Source of the DNA: Cohnella thermotolerans DSM 17683
GTDB lineage: Bacteria; Bacillota; Bacilli; Paenibacillales; Paenibacillaceae
Direction of reading: 5' to 3'
Assembly: GCF_000429825.1 (NCBI RefSeq)
Contig: NZ_AUCP01000006.1
Location: forward strand, 62,001 to 126,000
DNA: 64,000 nucleotides
Both the position numbers and the translations under genes were made by a program. The notes below the pieces were generated by a model. That model made no database searches and was not told the origin of the DNA. It saw only the letters and a list, made by a program, of their open reading frames with translations. Below, piece by piece: positions 8,218-17,514 of this stretch (position 1 is its first letter; every line of letters begins with the position of its first letter).

Positions 8218-10527
8218 TTGTCCATTAAAGCCAAGCTTTCGATTTTCATTTTCGCGCTGGTAGCGGCGATTCTTATCCTTAATATATCTATCTACTACGC
8301 ATCGACCAGTGCCGACCTGGAAGCCCGAACGGAGCAGCAGATGAAGGTCATCGCCAAGCAGGTCGGAGCGACGGTCGAGGCGACCCAGTTATCCAGGAGG
8401 AACATGGAGGAGACTTCCGGCGTCATGCTGCGGAACGCGGCGATCGCCGCCAAGGGGCGGCTCGATCCCGACATCGACCGCGTCAGCAACGAAGAATTGG
8501 TGCAATTGAGCCGGGAGCTGGGCGTCGATCAGATTACGCTGTGGGTCCGGAAGGAGGACGGCGATATCGTCGCGGCCAAGTCCTCCGACCCGGATGAGCT
8601 GGGCCAGAGCTCGCGAACTTGGGACTACTGGTTCACGGCGTTCAACCAGCTGTTCGACAAGCGGAATGTGACGATCCCCCAGGGCCAGAAGCTGGAGCAC
8701 TACTGGTCCGGGCCGATCAACTTCGCCACCAGCAATCCCGACCACATAAACAAATGGGGATATTACTACGACGGAACGACGAATTATATCATTAACCCCT
8801 TCATCGACGCGAAGCAGTTTCTGGACTACGAGGAGACGTCCGGCACCGAGGCGGTCATCGGCAAGATTATGCGGGACAACCCGGACGTGCTCGATATAAC
8901 GGGGTTCGACCCGCAGTTTTTCGGCAAAGAGAAGATTATTAAATATAAGAAAGGCAAACCGGTCTACAATCTCGACGTGCGCGACATTCTGTTCGGGTCA
9001 TACCGGTTCAGCGATCCGAGCGACACGGAGAACATTATGAAGGCGTCCGAGACGGGCGAGATGGTCACCGTTCAGCGGCAATTCGGCGGCGTCAAGGTGA
9101 TCAAGAGCTTCATCCCCATTTCCGGTCCCTCCCGCTACGTCATCGGCTTCAGCTTCAACGGGGATTCGATCCGCAAGCAAGTCAACCATCAGCTGACCGT
9201 CCATGTCATCATCTCCTCGGTGCTGACCGTGACGGCGCTCGTGGCCAGCTACCTGCTCGCCGGCCTGATGCTTCGCCCGGTGAACCGCATCCTGGCGACG
9301 GTCAACGAGATCGCCCAAGGCCGCTTCGGCAGCAAGCTGAAGGTCAAGACCAAAGACGAATTGGGCCTGCTCGCCGACCGGATCAACGCCATGGGAGACA
9401 GCCTCCAGCATTACATGTCGCGGCTGCAAGAATCTGCGGAAGAGCTGCGCAGCACGAAGCAGTATTTGGAATCGTTCGTCAATCATACGTCAGACGCGAT
9501 TCACGTATCCGACCTCGAAGGGCGCGTCATGCAGGTCAACCGCGCCTTCGAGACGATGTACGGCTGGAGCGAGAAGGAGATCGTCGGCAACGTCTTGCGC
9601 AACGTTCCGAAGGAGCAGGAGAAGGAATTTGCGGAAGTATGGGACACGGTGCTCAAAGGCGGCTCGGTCGCCGACCTGGAGACCGTCCGGTTCGCCAAGG
9701 ACGGCAAGCCGTTCGACGTCAGCCTGACCGTCTCCTCCATCCGGGACGAATCGGAGGCCATCGTCGCCGTGGCCACTATCTCGCGCAATATTACGGCGCG
9801 GAAGGAAACGGAGGAGCTTCTCCGCCGGTCGGAGAAATTGTCCGCCGTCGGCCAGCTTGCCGCCGGCATCGCCCACGAAATCCGCAATCCGCTGACCACG
9901 CTAAGAGGCTTCGTGCAGCTGCAGCAGAAGCAAGGCTCGCTGGCGCCTTCCTACTTGCAGATCATGCTGTCGGAGCTGGACCGGATCAATTATATCGTCA
10001 GCGAGCTGCTCGTCTTCGCGAAGCCGCAAGCCGACCGCTTCCGCTATGCGCCGATCGCGGACATCGTGCTGGATATCACCCTGCTGCTCGATTCGCAGGC
10101 GCGGATGACCAACGTCCAGATCGAAACCCGGTTCTCGGCCGACCTTCCCTCCATCTGGTGCGAGGCCAACCAATTGAAGCAGGTGTTCCTGAACCTGCTG
10201 AAGAACGGCATCGAAGCGATGCCGGATGGGGGCTTGCTGCTGGTGGAGGCTTACGCGGAACCGGAGAACGGGGAGATCGTCGTCCGGATTGCCGACGAGG
10301 GCGAAGGCATCGCGGAGGAGCATCTTCCCCGTCTCGGCGAGCCTTTCTATTCGACGAAGGAGAACGGCAACGGCCTCGGTCTGATGGTCAGCCAGCAAAT
10401 TATCTCGAACCATAAGGGGACGATGGCGTTCGACAGCAAGCCGGGGGAGGGAACCCGGGTGGAGGTCCGTCTCCCGCTCGCGAGCGAAGGGAAGCGTGCG
10501 GACTTCCCCGGCCGCGTTCTTCCTTAG
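8218..10527 (+). CDS. Orphan PAS-domain sensor histidine kinase, sporulation-kinase type
   Basis: A 769-residue membrane kinase. Helix 1 is at ~5-27; an extracellular sensor region of ~300 residues follows; helix 2 is at ~332-355; then HAMP (LRPVNRILATVNEIAQGRFG), PAS (~420-520), HisKA with AGIAHEIRNPLTTLRGF (phospho-accepting His553), and an HATPase domain with N box NLLKNGIEAM and G boxes ADEGEGI and NGLGL. It starts at TTG 8218 with GGAGG 7 nt upstream. No response regulator is adjacent. HisKA of the ...NPLTTLRGF type without a partner is typical of Bacillales kinases feeding the Spo0F/Spo0A phosphorelay (KinA/KinB/KinE group), so this is the likeliest role. The signal sensed is unknown. 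It converges with ald. Confidence 0.88.
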   Translation: MSIKAKLSIFIFALVAAILILNISIYYASTSADLEARTEQQMKVIAKQVGATVEATQLSRRNMEETSGVMLRNAAIAAKGRLDPDIDRVSNEELVQLSRELGVDQITLWVRKEDGDIVAAKSSDPDELGQSSRTWDYWFTAFNQLFDKRNVTIPQGQKLEHYWSGPINFATSNPDHINKWGYYYDGTTNYIINPFIDAKQFLDYEETSGTEAVIGKIMRDNPDVLDITGFDPQFFGKEKIIKYKKGKPVYNLDVRDILFGSYRFSDPSDTENIMKASETGEMVTVQRQFGGVKVIKSFIPISGPSRYVIGFSFNGDSIRKQVNHQLTVHVIISSVLTVTALVASYLLAGLMLRPVNRILATVNEIAQGRFGSKLKVKTKDELGLLADRINAMGDSLQHYMSRLQESAEELRSTKQYLESFVNHTSDAIHVSDLEGRVMQVNRAFETMYGWSEKEIVGNVLRNVPKEQEKEFAEVWDTVLKGGSVADLETVRFAKDGKPFDVSLTVSSIRDESEAIVAVATISRNITARKETEELLRRSEKLSAVGQLAAGIAHEIRNPLTTLRGFVQLQQKQGSLAPSYLQIMLSELDRINYIVSELLVFAKPQADRFRYAPIADIVLDITLLLDSQARMTNVQIETRFSADLPSIWCEANQLKQVFLNLLKNGIEAMPDGGLLLVEAYAEPENGEIVVRIADEGEGIAEEHLPRLGEPFYSTKENGNGLGLMVSQQIISNHKGTMAFDSKPGEGTRVEVRLPLASEGKRADFPGRVLP

Positions 10528-10556
10528 CCGGAGCGTCCCCGCTTCCCCTCGATGTG

Positions 10557-11690
10557 TCAGGCCGACACCGCCGAACTTCTGAGCACTTCGTAAATGTCGG
10601 CATGCTCGTACCCGTGCGCCTCCGCGACCGCCTTGAAGGTGATTTTCCCTTGGGCCGTATTGATGCCCTTGGCGAGCGCCGGGTTGTCCAATGCGGCTTG
10701 GCGGTAGCCCTTGCCCGCGATCAGCAAGCCGTACGGCGCGGTGACGTTCGTCAGCGCGATCGTCGACGTGCGGGCGACGGCGCCCGGCATGTTGGCGACG
10801 GCGTAGTGAACGACGCCGTGCTTGATGTAGATCGGATCGTCGTGCGTCGTGATCCGGTCGATCGTCTCGATCGACCCGCCCTGATCGATCGCCACGTCGA
10901 CGATGACCGAGCCGGGCGACATGGCGCGCACCATCTCCTCCGTGACGAGGCGGGGCGCGCGCGCGCCGGGAATGAGCACCGCGCCGACGACCAGATCCGC
11001 GGACCGGACCGCCTCGCCGATGTTGTGGTGGTTCGACATCAGCGTCTTGACGCGGCCCTGGAACAGATCGTCGAGATGGCGCAGGCGGTCGGCGTTAATA
11101 TCGAGGATGCTGACGTCCGCCCCGAGCCCCAGCGCGATGCGGGCCGCATTCGTTCCGACGATCCCGCCGCCCACGATGGCGACTTTCGCCGGGGCGACGC
11201 CCGGGACGCCGCTCATCAGCACCCCCTTGCCGCCGTGCGCCTTCTCCAGGAAATGCGCCCCGATCTGAATCGACATCCGCCCCGCCACTTCGCTCATCGG
11301 CGTCAGCAGAGGCAAGCTGCCGTCGCTCAGTTGAATCGTCTCGTACGCGATCGCCGTTACCTTGCGGTCGACCAGCGCTTTCGTCAGCTCGTATTCCGGC
11401 GCCAGGTGAAGATACGTGTACAGAATCAACCCTTCGCGGAAAAAGCCGAACTCCTCCTTCAGCGGTTCCTTCACTTTCACGACCATATCCGCGGACCAGG
11501 CCTCCGAAGCCGTCTCCACGATTCGGGCGCCGGCCTCCGCGTAATCCTTGTCCGCATAGCCTACGCCGGCCCCCGCATTCGTCTCCACGAGCACCTCGTG
11601 GCCCGCCCGGACGTACGATACGACCGTCCCGGGCGTCAGGCCGACGCGGCTCTCGTTGTTTTTGATCTCCTTCGGTACTCCGATGCGCAT
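10557..11690 (-). CDS. ald: Alanine dehydrogenase
   Basis: Reversible NAD-dependent oxidative deamination of L-alanine to pyruvate and ammonia in the cytosol. The 377-residue length matches the family. Visible: N-terminal [19 protein letters not shown], catalytic Lys74 ([10 protein letters not shown]) and His95 (YTYLHLAPE), the Rossmann loop [14 protein letters not shown], and AIDQGG with the conserved Asp. It is the last gene of the minus-strand run mmsA-like - aminotransferase - ald (17 bp after the aminotransferase). There it could return alanine made by an omega-amino acid:pyruvate transaminase to pyruvate. This link to beta-alanine catabolism is inferred from gene order. Confidence 0.95.
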   Translation of the reverse strand: MRIGVPKEIKNNESRVGLTPGTVVSYVRAGHEVLVETNAGAGVGYADKDYAEAGARIVETASEAWSADMVVKVKEPLKEEFGFFREGLILYTYLHLAPEYELTKALVDRKVTAIAYETIQLSDGSLPLLTPMSEVAGRMSIQIGAHFLEKAHGGKGVLMSGVPGVAPAKVAIVGGGIVGTNAARIALGLGADVSILDINADRLRHLDDLFQGRVKTLMSNHHNIGEAVRSADLVVGAVLIPGARAPRLVTEEMVRAMSPGSVIVDVAIDQGGSIETIDRITTHDDPIYIKHGVVHYAVANMPGAVARTSTIALTNVTAPYGLLIAGKGYRQAALDNPALAKGINTAQGKITFKAVAEAHGYEHADIYEVLRSSAVSA

Positions 11691-11707
11691 GGCGACCCCT
11701 CCCGCTT

Positions 11708-13054
11708 TTACGATTGGCGCATGACTTCTTTGAACGTGCCGACGATAAAGGCCAGATCCTCGTCCGTCGAAGACAACGGAGGAGAGAACGTCAACACATT
11801 ATTATATCCGGCGACGGTATCCCCGTTCTTCCCAATGATCAGCCCTTTGGCCTTGCAGCCGGCGATGATCCGGGCGACGTCCGGCAGCGGAAGCGGTTCC
11901 TTCGTCGTCTTGTCGCTCACCAGCTCGATGCCCATCAGAAACCCGAATCGGCGAATGTCTCCGACGAGCGGATGATTCCGCAGCTCGCCTATCTCCTCCG
12001 CCAGCTTCTCGCCCAAATAGCGGGATCTCTCCACTAGATTTTCCCGTTCCATGATTTCTAAATTCTTCAGCGACAGCGCGCAGGCGGCCGGATTGCCCCC
12101 GAACGTGCTCACGTGGCGGAAGTGGCTGTATTCGGCCCCACCCTGAAAAGCTTCGTAAATGTCCTTGCGCACCGCCGTCGCGGACAACGGCAAGTAGGCG
12201 CTGGTCAGCCCCTTGGCCATCGTCACGATGTCCGGCTTCACGCCGAAGTTCATATGCCCGAACTTCCGTCCCGAGCGCCCGAACCCGCAAATGACTTCGT
12301 CGATAATGAGCAGCACGCCGTATTTCCGGCAAATCCGCTGCACCTCGTCCATGTAGACCTGATGCGGAACGAGAACGCCCCCGCCGGTGATCGCCGGTTC
12401 CATAATGACGGCGGCGACCGTCTCCCGGCCTTCCCAGACGATCGTGTTCTCGATCTCGCGGGCGCACTGCAAATTGAACTGCTCCTCCGTCATCCCTTCC
12501 GGCCGGCGATAGCTGTCCGGCGGGCTGACGTGCAGGAACCCCGAGGCGAGAGGCTCATAGCGGAATTTGCGCTGCGCTTGTCCGGAGGCGGCGAGCGCCC
12601 CCATCGAGTTGCCGTGGTAGGCCCGATAGCGCGAGATGAATTTGTAGCGGCTGTGCTCGCCGATCTGCTGGTAGTATTGCCTGACGATTTTGAACGCCAC
12701 CTCGTTCGCGTCCGAGCCGCTGTTGGAGAAGAAAACGACGTAGTCGTCCTCCAGCCATTCGTTCAGCTTCTCGGCCAGCCGGATGGCGGGCTTGTGGCTC
12801 TGCGTCAGGGGAAAATAGCTCAGCTTGACCATCTGGTCGTAAGCGGCCTTGGCCAGCTCCTCCCGCCCGTAGCCGACGTTGACGCACCACAGTCCGGACA
12901 TGGCGTCCAGATAGCGGTTGCCGTCCACGTCCGTAATCCAGGAGCCGCGCCCCTCCTCGGCGATCAACGGAGGAGACTTCTCATTGTAGGACGCCATCGC
13001 ATGCCAGACGTACTTCCGGTCCTTCGCGAGCAGCCCTTCGTTCTCGGTAATCAT
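11708..13054 (-). CDS. Class III aminotransferase, probable omega-amino acid:pyruvate (beta-alanine) type
   Basis: A PLP-dependent fold type I enzyme of 448 residues. Markers: [16 protein letters not shown] near the N-terminus, the phosphate-binding [32 protein letters not shown], the PLP aspartate in [13 protein letters not shown], and the Schiff-base lysine in [14 protein letters not shown]. The N-terminal block with DRKYVWHAM is shared with omega-amino acid transaminases. It sits between a CoA-acylating semialdehyde dehydrogenase (25 bp gap upstream) and ald. I infer a beta-alanine (or 3-aminoisobutyrate) to malonate semialdehyde step with pyruvate as amino acceptor. A diamine or GABA substrate is possible. 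Confidence 0.88.
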   Translation of the reverse strand: MITENEGLLAKDRKYVWHAMASYNEKSPPLIAEEGRGSWITDVDGNRYLDAMSGLWCVNVGYGREELAKAAYDQMVKLSYFPLTQSHKPAIRLAEKLNEWLEDDYVVFFSNSGSDANEVAFKIVRQYYQQIGEHSRYKFISRYRAYHGNSMGALAASGQAQRKFRYEPLASGFLHVSPPDSYRRPEGMTEEQFNLQCAREIENTIVWEGRETVAAVIMEPAITGGGVLVPHQVYMDEVQRICRKYGVLLIIDEVICGFGRSGRKFGHMNFGVKPDIVTMAKGLTSAYLPLSATAVRKDIYEAFQGGAEYSHFRHVSTFGGNPAACALSLKNLEIMERENLVERSRYLGEKLAEEIGELRNHPLVGDIRRFGFLMGIELVSDKTTKEPLPLPDVARIIAGCKAKGLIIGKNGDTVAGYNNVLTFSPPLSSTDEDLAFIVGTFKEVMRQS

Positions 13055-13078
13055 TCTCTCATTCCTCCTCCAGCCGGA

Positions 13079-14554
13079 TTAGTAGCGTGCCGTCAGCATT
13101 TTTTTGCGGGTGTAAAATTCGACGCCGTCCCTGCCGTTCGCATGCAGGTCGCCGTAGAACGATTTCTTGTAGCCGGAAAAAGGGAAGAACGCCATCGGCG
13201 CGGGGACGCCCAGGTTGACGCCCAGCATCCCGGCGTCGATCTCGTCGCGGAACTGCCGGACGGCCTTGGCGCTGTCGGTGTACAAGCACGCCCCGTTCGC
13301 GAATTCGGATGCGTTGGCGATCGCGATCGCCTCCGTCAAATCGCGGGCCCGGACGACGGACAGCACCGGCGCGAAAATCTCGTCCGTCCAAATTTTCATC
13401 CCCGGCCGGACCCGGTCGAAAATCGTCGGCCCGACGAAATAACCCTTACCCGATACCGCTTCGTCCAGCCTTCCGTCGCGAACGAGCTCGGCTCCTTCCG
13501 CCACGCCGCTCTCGATGTAGCGGATCGTGCGCGCCTTGTTCTCCTCGCGGATGACCGGGCCGAGGAAGACGCCCTCCTCCAGCCCGTTGCCGATCCGAAT
13601 CTCGTCCGCCGCTTTCGCCAGGCGCGAGACGAGCTCGTCGGCCACGCCGCCCACCGCGACGACGACCGACGCCGCCATGCAGCGCTCGCCCGCCGATCCG
13701 AACGCGGCGCTAATAATGTTGCTGACGGCGTTGTCCAGGTCCGCGTCGGGCATGACGATGGAGTGGTTTTTGGCGCCGGCGAGCGCTTGAACCCGCTTGC
13801 CGCCGGCCGCCGCCGTCTTGTAAATGTACTCGGCGACCGGCTGCGAGCCGACGAACGAGATCGCCTTCACCTTCTCGTTCTCCAGCAGTCCGTTCACCAC
13901 GTCGTGCGCGCCGTGAACGATATTGAGCACGCCGGCGGGCAGCCCCGCTTCCGCGAACAGCTCCGCCAGCCGACAGGCAAGCAAAGGCGTCCGTTCGGAG
14001 GGCTTCAGCACGAACGTATTGCCGCAGGCGATGGCGAGCGGGAACATCCAGCACGGCACCATCATCGGGAAGTTGAACGGCGTAATGCCGCCGACGACCC
14101 CGAGCGGGTAGCGGTACAGGCCGGATTCGATGCCCGTCGCGATGTCCGGAAGCTGGCTGCCCATCATCAGCGTCGGCGCTCCGGCGGCGAATTCGACGCA
14201 TTCGATGCCGCGCTGCACTTCTCCGTGCGCTTCCGTATAGCTCTTGCCGTTCTCCAGCGTCACCAAGCGGGCGAGCTCTTCCCAATGCTCCGTCAGCAGC
14301 TGCTGGTAGCGGAACAGAATGCGCGCCCGGCGCGGCACCGCCGTCTTGCTCCAGCCGGGGAACGCCCGATGCGCGGCTTCGACCGCCGCGTCCAGCTCCG
14401 CCCTCGCGGAGATCGGCACCTCCGCGAGCGTCTCTCCCGTCGCCGGGTTCGGCACGCTCTCGTAGCGGGAGGCGGCGGACTCCGCCCAGACTCCGCCGAT
14501 ATAATTGCGAAGCTTCGTTCCCTGCGCCTTCGGCTTCGCTGCGGTATCGTTCAT
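13079..14554 (-). CDS. mmsA: CoA-acylating (methyl)malonate-semialdehyde dehydrogenase
   Basis: A 491-residue aldehyde dehydrogenase superfamily enzyme of the MmsA/IolA group, which converts malonate or methylmalonate semialdehyde to acetyl- or propionyl-CoA with NAD and CoA. Visible: [10 protein letters not shown], the [16 protein letters not shown] block typical of Mms[13 protein letters not shown], and the catalytic cysteine in [11 protein letters not shown]. Length matches. First gene of the operon with the aminotransferase and ald. No inositol genes are near, so a role downstream of beta-alanine transamination is more likely than inositol breakdown. A candidate regulatory motif shared with the pyrimidine genes lies 82-96 nt upstream (14636-14650). 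Confidence 0.92.
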   Translation of the reverse strand: MNDTAAKPKAQGTKLRNYIGGVWAESAASRYESVPNPATGETLAEVPISARAELDAAVEAAHRAFPGWSKTAVPRRARILFRYQQLLTEHWEELARLVTLENGKSYTEAHGEVQRGIECVEFAAGAPTLMMGSQLPDIATGIESGLYRYPLGVVGGITPFNFPMMVPCWMFPLAIACGNTFVLKPSERTPLLACRLAELFAEAGLPAGVLNIVHGAHDVVNGLLENEKVKAISFVGSQPVAEYIYKTAAAGGKRVQALAGAKNHSIVMPDADLDNAVSNIISAAFGSAGERCMAASVVVAVGGVADELVSRLAKAADEIRIGNGLEEGVFLGPVIREENKARTIRYIESGVAEGAELVRDGRLDEAVSGKGYFVGPTIFDRVRPGMKIWTDEIFAPVLSVVRARDLTEAIAIANASEFANGACLYTDSAKAVRQFRDEIDAGMLGVNLGVPAPMAFFPFSGYKKSFYGDLHANGRDGVEFYTRKKMLTARY

Positions 14555-14635
14555 CCTTCATTCGCTCCTTTCGGATGCCCCGCCATCGTTCGTGTGAGGT
14601 TTCATCCCAATTATATCGCCCGAGATGGGGACCGC

Positions 14636-14650
14636 ATTAGACAATACGTT
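14636..14650 (-). promoter_or_regulatory. Candidate shared pyrimidine-catabolism operator, mmsA copy
   Basis: Minus strand AACGTATTGTCTAAT. It matches the sites before the ABC ATPase (GACGAAATGTCTAAT) and preT (AACATTTTGTCGATG), with consensus RACRWWWTGTCKA. Found by eye; the binding protein is unknown, with PucR as candidate. Confidence 0.45.
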
Positions 14651-14754
14651 AAAAAATAAAGGGGCCTAGGCGTACACGGCGGGCGGATCGAATATTGCGT
14701 TAAGTTTTATTGCATAGTTATGACGTGACAGATGCCTGTATTCGGCACCTTTCC

Positions 14755-14820
14755 CGGTTTATCCCCGGCTCATCCCCCTGCTTATCCCGGCTTATCTCCG
14801 GCTTATCCCCGCTCCTCAGA
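14755..14820. repeat. Cluster of GCTTATCCC-type short repeats
   Basis: Four to five degenerate units of the form GGCTTATCCCC follow each other every 10-15 nt, ending in GCTTATCCCCGCTCCTCAG (14801-14819). Relatives of the last unit occur at 26372-26396 (inverted), 49923-49943 and 50107-50130 (inverted). Confidence 0.6.
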
Positions 14821-14926
14821 CGCCTCATACCGGACACCCCGCGACCTTCGCAACGATCTCCCCTGCCTCGAGAGCTCCGGGAAGTTCGCACACCGCCGGC
14901 CGGCCTTCCTCCGGGAGCCGATCGAG

Positions 14927-15162
14927 CTAACGAACTCAGCAACCGCTATCCGACCCAAAATCCGCGTTCTCAACACCCTAACGAATCTGAGAACCGCTAT
15001 CGTACGGATTTTACTGGTATGAAGCCCTTCTGCAAGCAAATAAGGCATGTCCGGTTCGTTAAGCTGCTCCTACAGGCTTTGCAACGCGAAATAACGTGTC
15101 TGAAGTTCGTAAGCTTCTGCCACGCCAAGCTCCGCCAAAATAAGCTGCGGACATGTTCAGAC
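14927..15162. repeat. Array of five ~25-bp repeats with ~50-bp period, in two orientations
   Basis: Direct copies start at 14927 (CTAACGAACTCAGCAACC...) and 14978 (CTAACGAATCTGAGAACC...). Inverted copies are at 15038-15063, 15088-15113 and 15137-15162, whose reverse complements start CTTAACGAACCGGACAT, CTTACGAACTTCAGACA and GTCTGAACATGTCCGCA. All end in a GCTTATTT/GCTATC-like block. The rest of 14555-15489 holds no convincing gene; an open frame at 14710-15240 only reads through these repeats. Confidence 0.6.
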
Positions 15163-15443
15163 GAAGAAGACGCCATGTACGCGGACGTTTGGGGAGCAAC
15201 TTTGTTTGACGGTTTAGATGCCGCAGAGGGAAGCGCATAAGTATACGGGGCTATTTTTCCACAAGCAAACATGTCTTCGGCGTCTTTAGAGCTTCATGGA
15301 GCATGACCGAGCAGAAATCCGAACACTTCGCAAGGGAGGGGGAAACGCTCGAGCGAAGATCGGCTCAAGGGGTGGAGTGAAGGGGGCAAGCTGCTTTCGC
15401 GAACCGCTTCTGGCACACCGCCGTGCCGGTCCATACGCCAAGA

Positions 15444-15472
15444 AGCCGCTTCGCCATCGGCGCGAAGCGGCT
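15444..15472 (-). terminator. Hairpin after nucleoside hydrolase
   Basis: AGCCGCTTCG (15444-15453) pairs perfectly with CGAAGCGGCT (15463-15472), 18 nt past the stop codon. On the minus strand TTCTTGG follows, so the T tract is weak. Confidence 0.55.
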
Positions 15473-15489
15473 CCTCCATCTGCTCTCTC

Positions 15490-16407
15490 TTAAATAACCC
15501 GGCTCAGGAAATGCTCCAAAAACCGCTCCTCCTGAACATCCACGCATACGCTGACGTTGGGCTCGCCGCCCGGCTGCTCGGCCGTCCGCGCCAGCGTCTC
15601 GCCCTCGGTGTCGACGACGATCCGCATGCGCTCCAGCGTCACGAAGCTCGGATCGATCACGACGCCGATCGCCAGCGGGTCGTGCAGCGCGCATCCGCCG
15701 ATGCCGGGATAACCCTTTTCGTAGAAATCGATATAGAAATCCGTCATATCCGCGAAATACCGTCCCAGCTCCCCGCTCCGCTCTCTCCAAACTTGCACGC
15801 GGGAGGAAGGCAGCAGCGTTCTCATCGTCACGTCGAGCCCGACCAGCGTAATCGGCAATCCCGAACGGAACACGATATCCGCCGCTTCCGGGTCGCTGTA
15901 GATATTCGCTTCCGCATACGGGGTCACATTGCCCCGCCTCCGGACGGCGCCGCCCATGATGACGACCTGATCGACGAGGCCGGCGATGCCCGGATCCTTC
16001 TGCACGGCTAATGCCAAATTGGTAAGCGGACCTACGAAGACGAGCGTCACTTGGCCCTCGCGCGCGCGGACCTGCTCGATGATGAAGTCGACGGCGGGCG
16101 TCGGCAGCGGCTTCCGCTTCGGTTCGACCCATTCGGCCCCGCCAAGCCCGTGCTCGCCGTGGATGTGCCTCGGGTAATCCGTCTTCACGCGGCGAAGCGG
16201 CTGCTCCGCTCCCGACGCGACGGGGACGTCGCTGCCCAGCTTTTCCAACACGATGAGGGAGTTGCGGGTCGCTTCCTTCACGGTGATGTTGCCGAACGTC
16301 GTCGTGAGTCCAAGCACGTCCAGCTCGGGGGAACGGATGGCGTAAGCGATGGCCAACGCGTCGTCTACGCCGGTGTCGACATCCAGTATGATCGGTTTGG
16401 CAGTCAA
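15490..16407 (-). CDS. Inosine/uridine-preferring nucleoside hydrolase
   Basis: Hydrolyses the N-glycosidic bond of ribonucleosides to base plus ribose in the cytosol. The 305-residue length is typical. The calcium/ribose-binding signature DVDTGVDDALAIAYAI lies at residues ~8-23, with TTTFGNITV, HGEHGLGG, FVGPLTNLALA, VIMGGA and the C-terminal CALHDPLAIGVVID metal ligand. Start is TTG 16407, with AGGGAGG 8 nt upstream; the frame is open further upstream but has no better start. It stands alone between the repeat region and a convergent-free gap. Together with hydA/preA/preT elsewhere in the window it would supply uracil or thymine, although purine nucleosides are equally possible. Confidence 0.92.
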   Translation of the reverse strand: MTAKPIILDVDTGVDDALAIAYAIRSPELDVLGLTTTFGNITVKEATRNSLIVLEKLGSDVPVASGAEQPLRRVKTDYPRHIHGEHGLGGAEWVEPKRKPLPTPAVDFIIEQVRAREGQVTLVFVGPLTNLALAVQKDPGIAGLVDQVVIMGGAVRRRGNVTPYAEANIYSDPEAADIVFRSGLPITLVGLDVTMRTLLPSSRVQVWRERSGELGRYFADMTDFYIDFYEKGYPGIGGCALHDPLAIGVVIDPSFVTLERMRIVVDTEGETLARTAEQPGGEPNVSVCVDVQEERFLEHFLSRVI

Positions 16408-16574
16408 TGGATAACCTCCCTGTTCGTTAAGCAAAATCGATGCTTTACTCAACATATCATATTTTGGCCTTTTCCGCCCAACGCCGCCTAATCGTTTCAC
16501 CCGGCCGAACGCGCAATCATAGGATGTCGCAGCGATTTCTGCGCGCATCTTACAGAAGGGACGGAAAAGCCCAA

Positions 16575-17396
16575 ATGACCCCAAAAGCGATCCGAACGGC
16601 AGGTATCGGCTCAAGCAAGGCCATTGACGTCCTCATTCCCGCCATCGAGAAGGATCTCGCCACGCTCCCCCACACCATTGACAGCATCCGCAAGCACGTT
16701 GGGCACCCTATCGGCTCCATCTACATCGTCTCGCCCGAGAGCGAGCGGATCCGACGGTTGTGCCGCCGCAAAAAATGCAAATTCGTTCACGAAAGCTCCG
16801 TTTTGGACCTGAAAAAAAGCCGGATCGGATACCGCTCCAAGACGTTCGAGCGTTCCGGCTGGCTTTATCAGCAGCTATTAAAGCTGAGCGGGGACACCGT
16901 CGCCTCCCGCCCCTGCTTTCTGGTCGTCGACGCCGACACCGTGTTCATTCGGCCGCATCGGTTCCTGACCGGTTCCAAGACGATCTTCTATTGCCGCAAT
17001 TGGAGCCAGCCGGAATATTTCCGAACGTATCGCAAACTGCTTGGAGGCCGGGCTCCCGCGCGTTCTTCCTTCGTGACGCACTACATGCTGTTCGAGAAGA
17101 AGAAGCTGGCCCGGTTGAAAAAAACGATCGAGCGCAAGCACGGAACGAAGTGGTACAAGGCGATCCTGAAGAGCATCGACAAGACCAAGCCGTTCGGCTT
17201 CTCCGAATTCGAGACGTACGGCAACTTCGTCTATGCGTCCGACCCGTCCGCAGCGATGCTGAGAAAAGCCCGCAACAAGCATATCCACCGCAGCTTCGCT
17301 TCCTTGTCCTCCTCAGAGTTGAGACGGCTGGCGGGCAAATTCCGGTCGCTCTCTTTTCACCAGCGGAAAGCTTACTCGCGCAAACGGTCTAGATAG
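16575..17396 (+). CDS. DUF6492-like protein, possible glycosyltransferase-fold
   Basis: A 273-residue soluble, very basic protein. The order of elements, IDVLIPAIEKDLATLPHTID near the N-terminus, IGSIYIVSP, a Lys/Arg-rich centre, and FLVVDADTVFIRP at about 115-127, resembles GT-A glycosyltransferases, with DAD as the metal/nucleotide-sugar motif. Family DUF6492 has this layout. Start is uncertain: ATG 16575 has AAGGGA ~14 nt upstream; an in-frame ATG at 16527 is the alternative. It is divergent from the nucleoside hydrolase and convergent with the permease at 17515, with no related neighbours. A role in decorating a surface polymer is possible but not shown by context. Confidence 0.75.
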   Translation: MTPKAIRTAGIGSSKAIDVLIPAIEKDLATLPHTIDSIRKHVGHPIGSIYIVSPESERIRRLCRRKKCKFVHESSVLDLKKSRIGYRSKTFERSGWLYQQLLKLSGDTVASRPCFLVVDADTVFIRPHRFLTGSKTIFYCRNWSQPEYFRTYRKLLGGRAPARSSFVTHYMLFEKKKLARLKKTIERKHGTKWYKAILKSIDKTKPFGFSEFETYGNFVYASDPSAAMLRKARNKHIHRSFASLSSSELRRLAGKFRSLSFHQRKAYSRKRSR

Positions 17397-17514
17397 GCTC
17401 TGCCGTCCAAGCCGGACCGGGCGCGGCGAACGCCTTTTATCCCTGCACCGTGTCGCCCCGGCCGTACCACGATCATTCCCCTTTCCCGATTGGATGAATG
17501 AGATCGATGTGCCG

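Noticed and set aside
12113-14659. 848-codon plus-strand open frame across the aminotransferase and mmsA
   Set aside because: Antisense to two well-recognised enzymes; composition (Arg, His, Asp-rich) is that of a GC shadow.
14927-15162. Possible CRISPR array (repeats every ~50 bp)
   Set aside because: Repeats are degenerate, change orientation within the array, and there are no cas genes in the window.
14710-15240. Open frame of 176 codons in the gap before the nucleoside hydrolase
   Set aside because: It reads through the degenerate repeats in mixed orientation, has no ribosome-binding site and a composition set by the repeats; not a gene.
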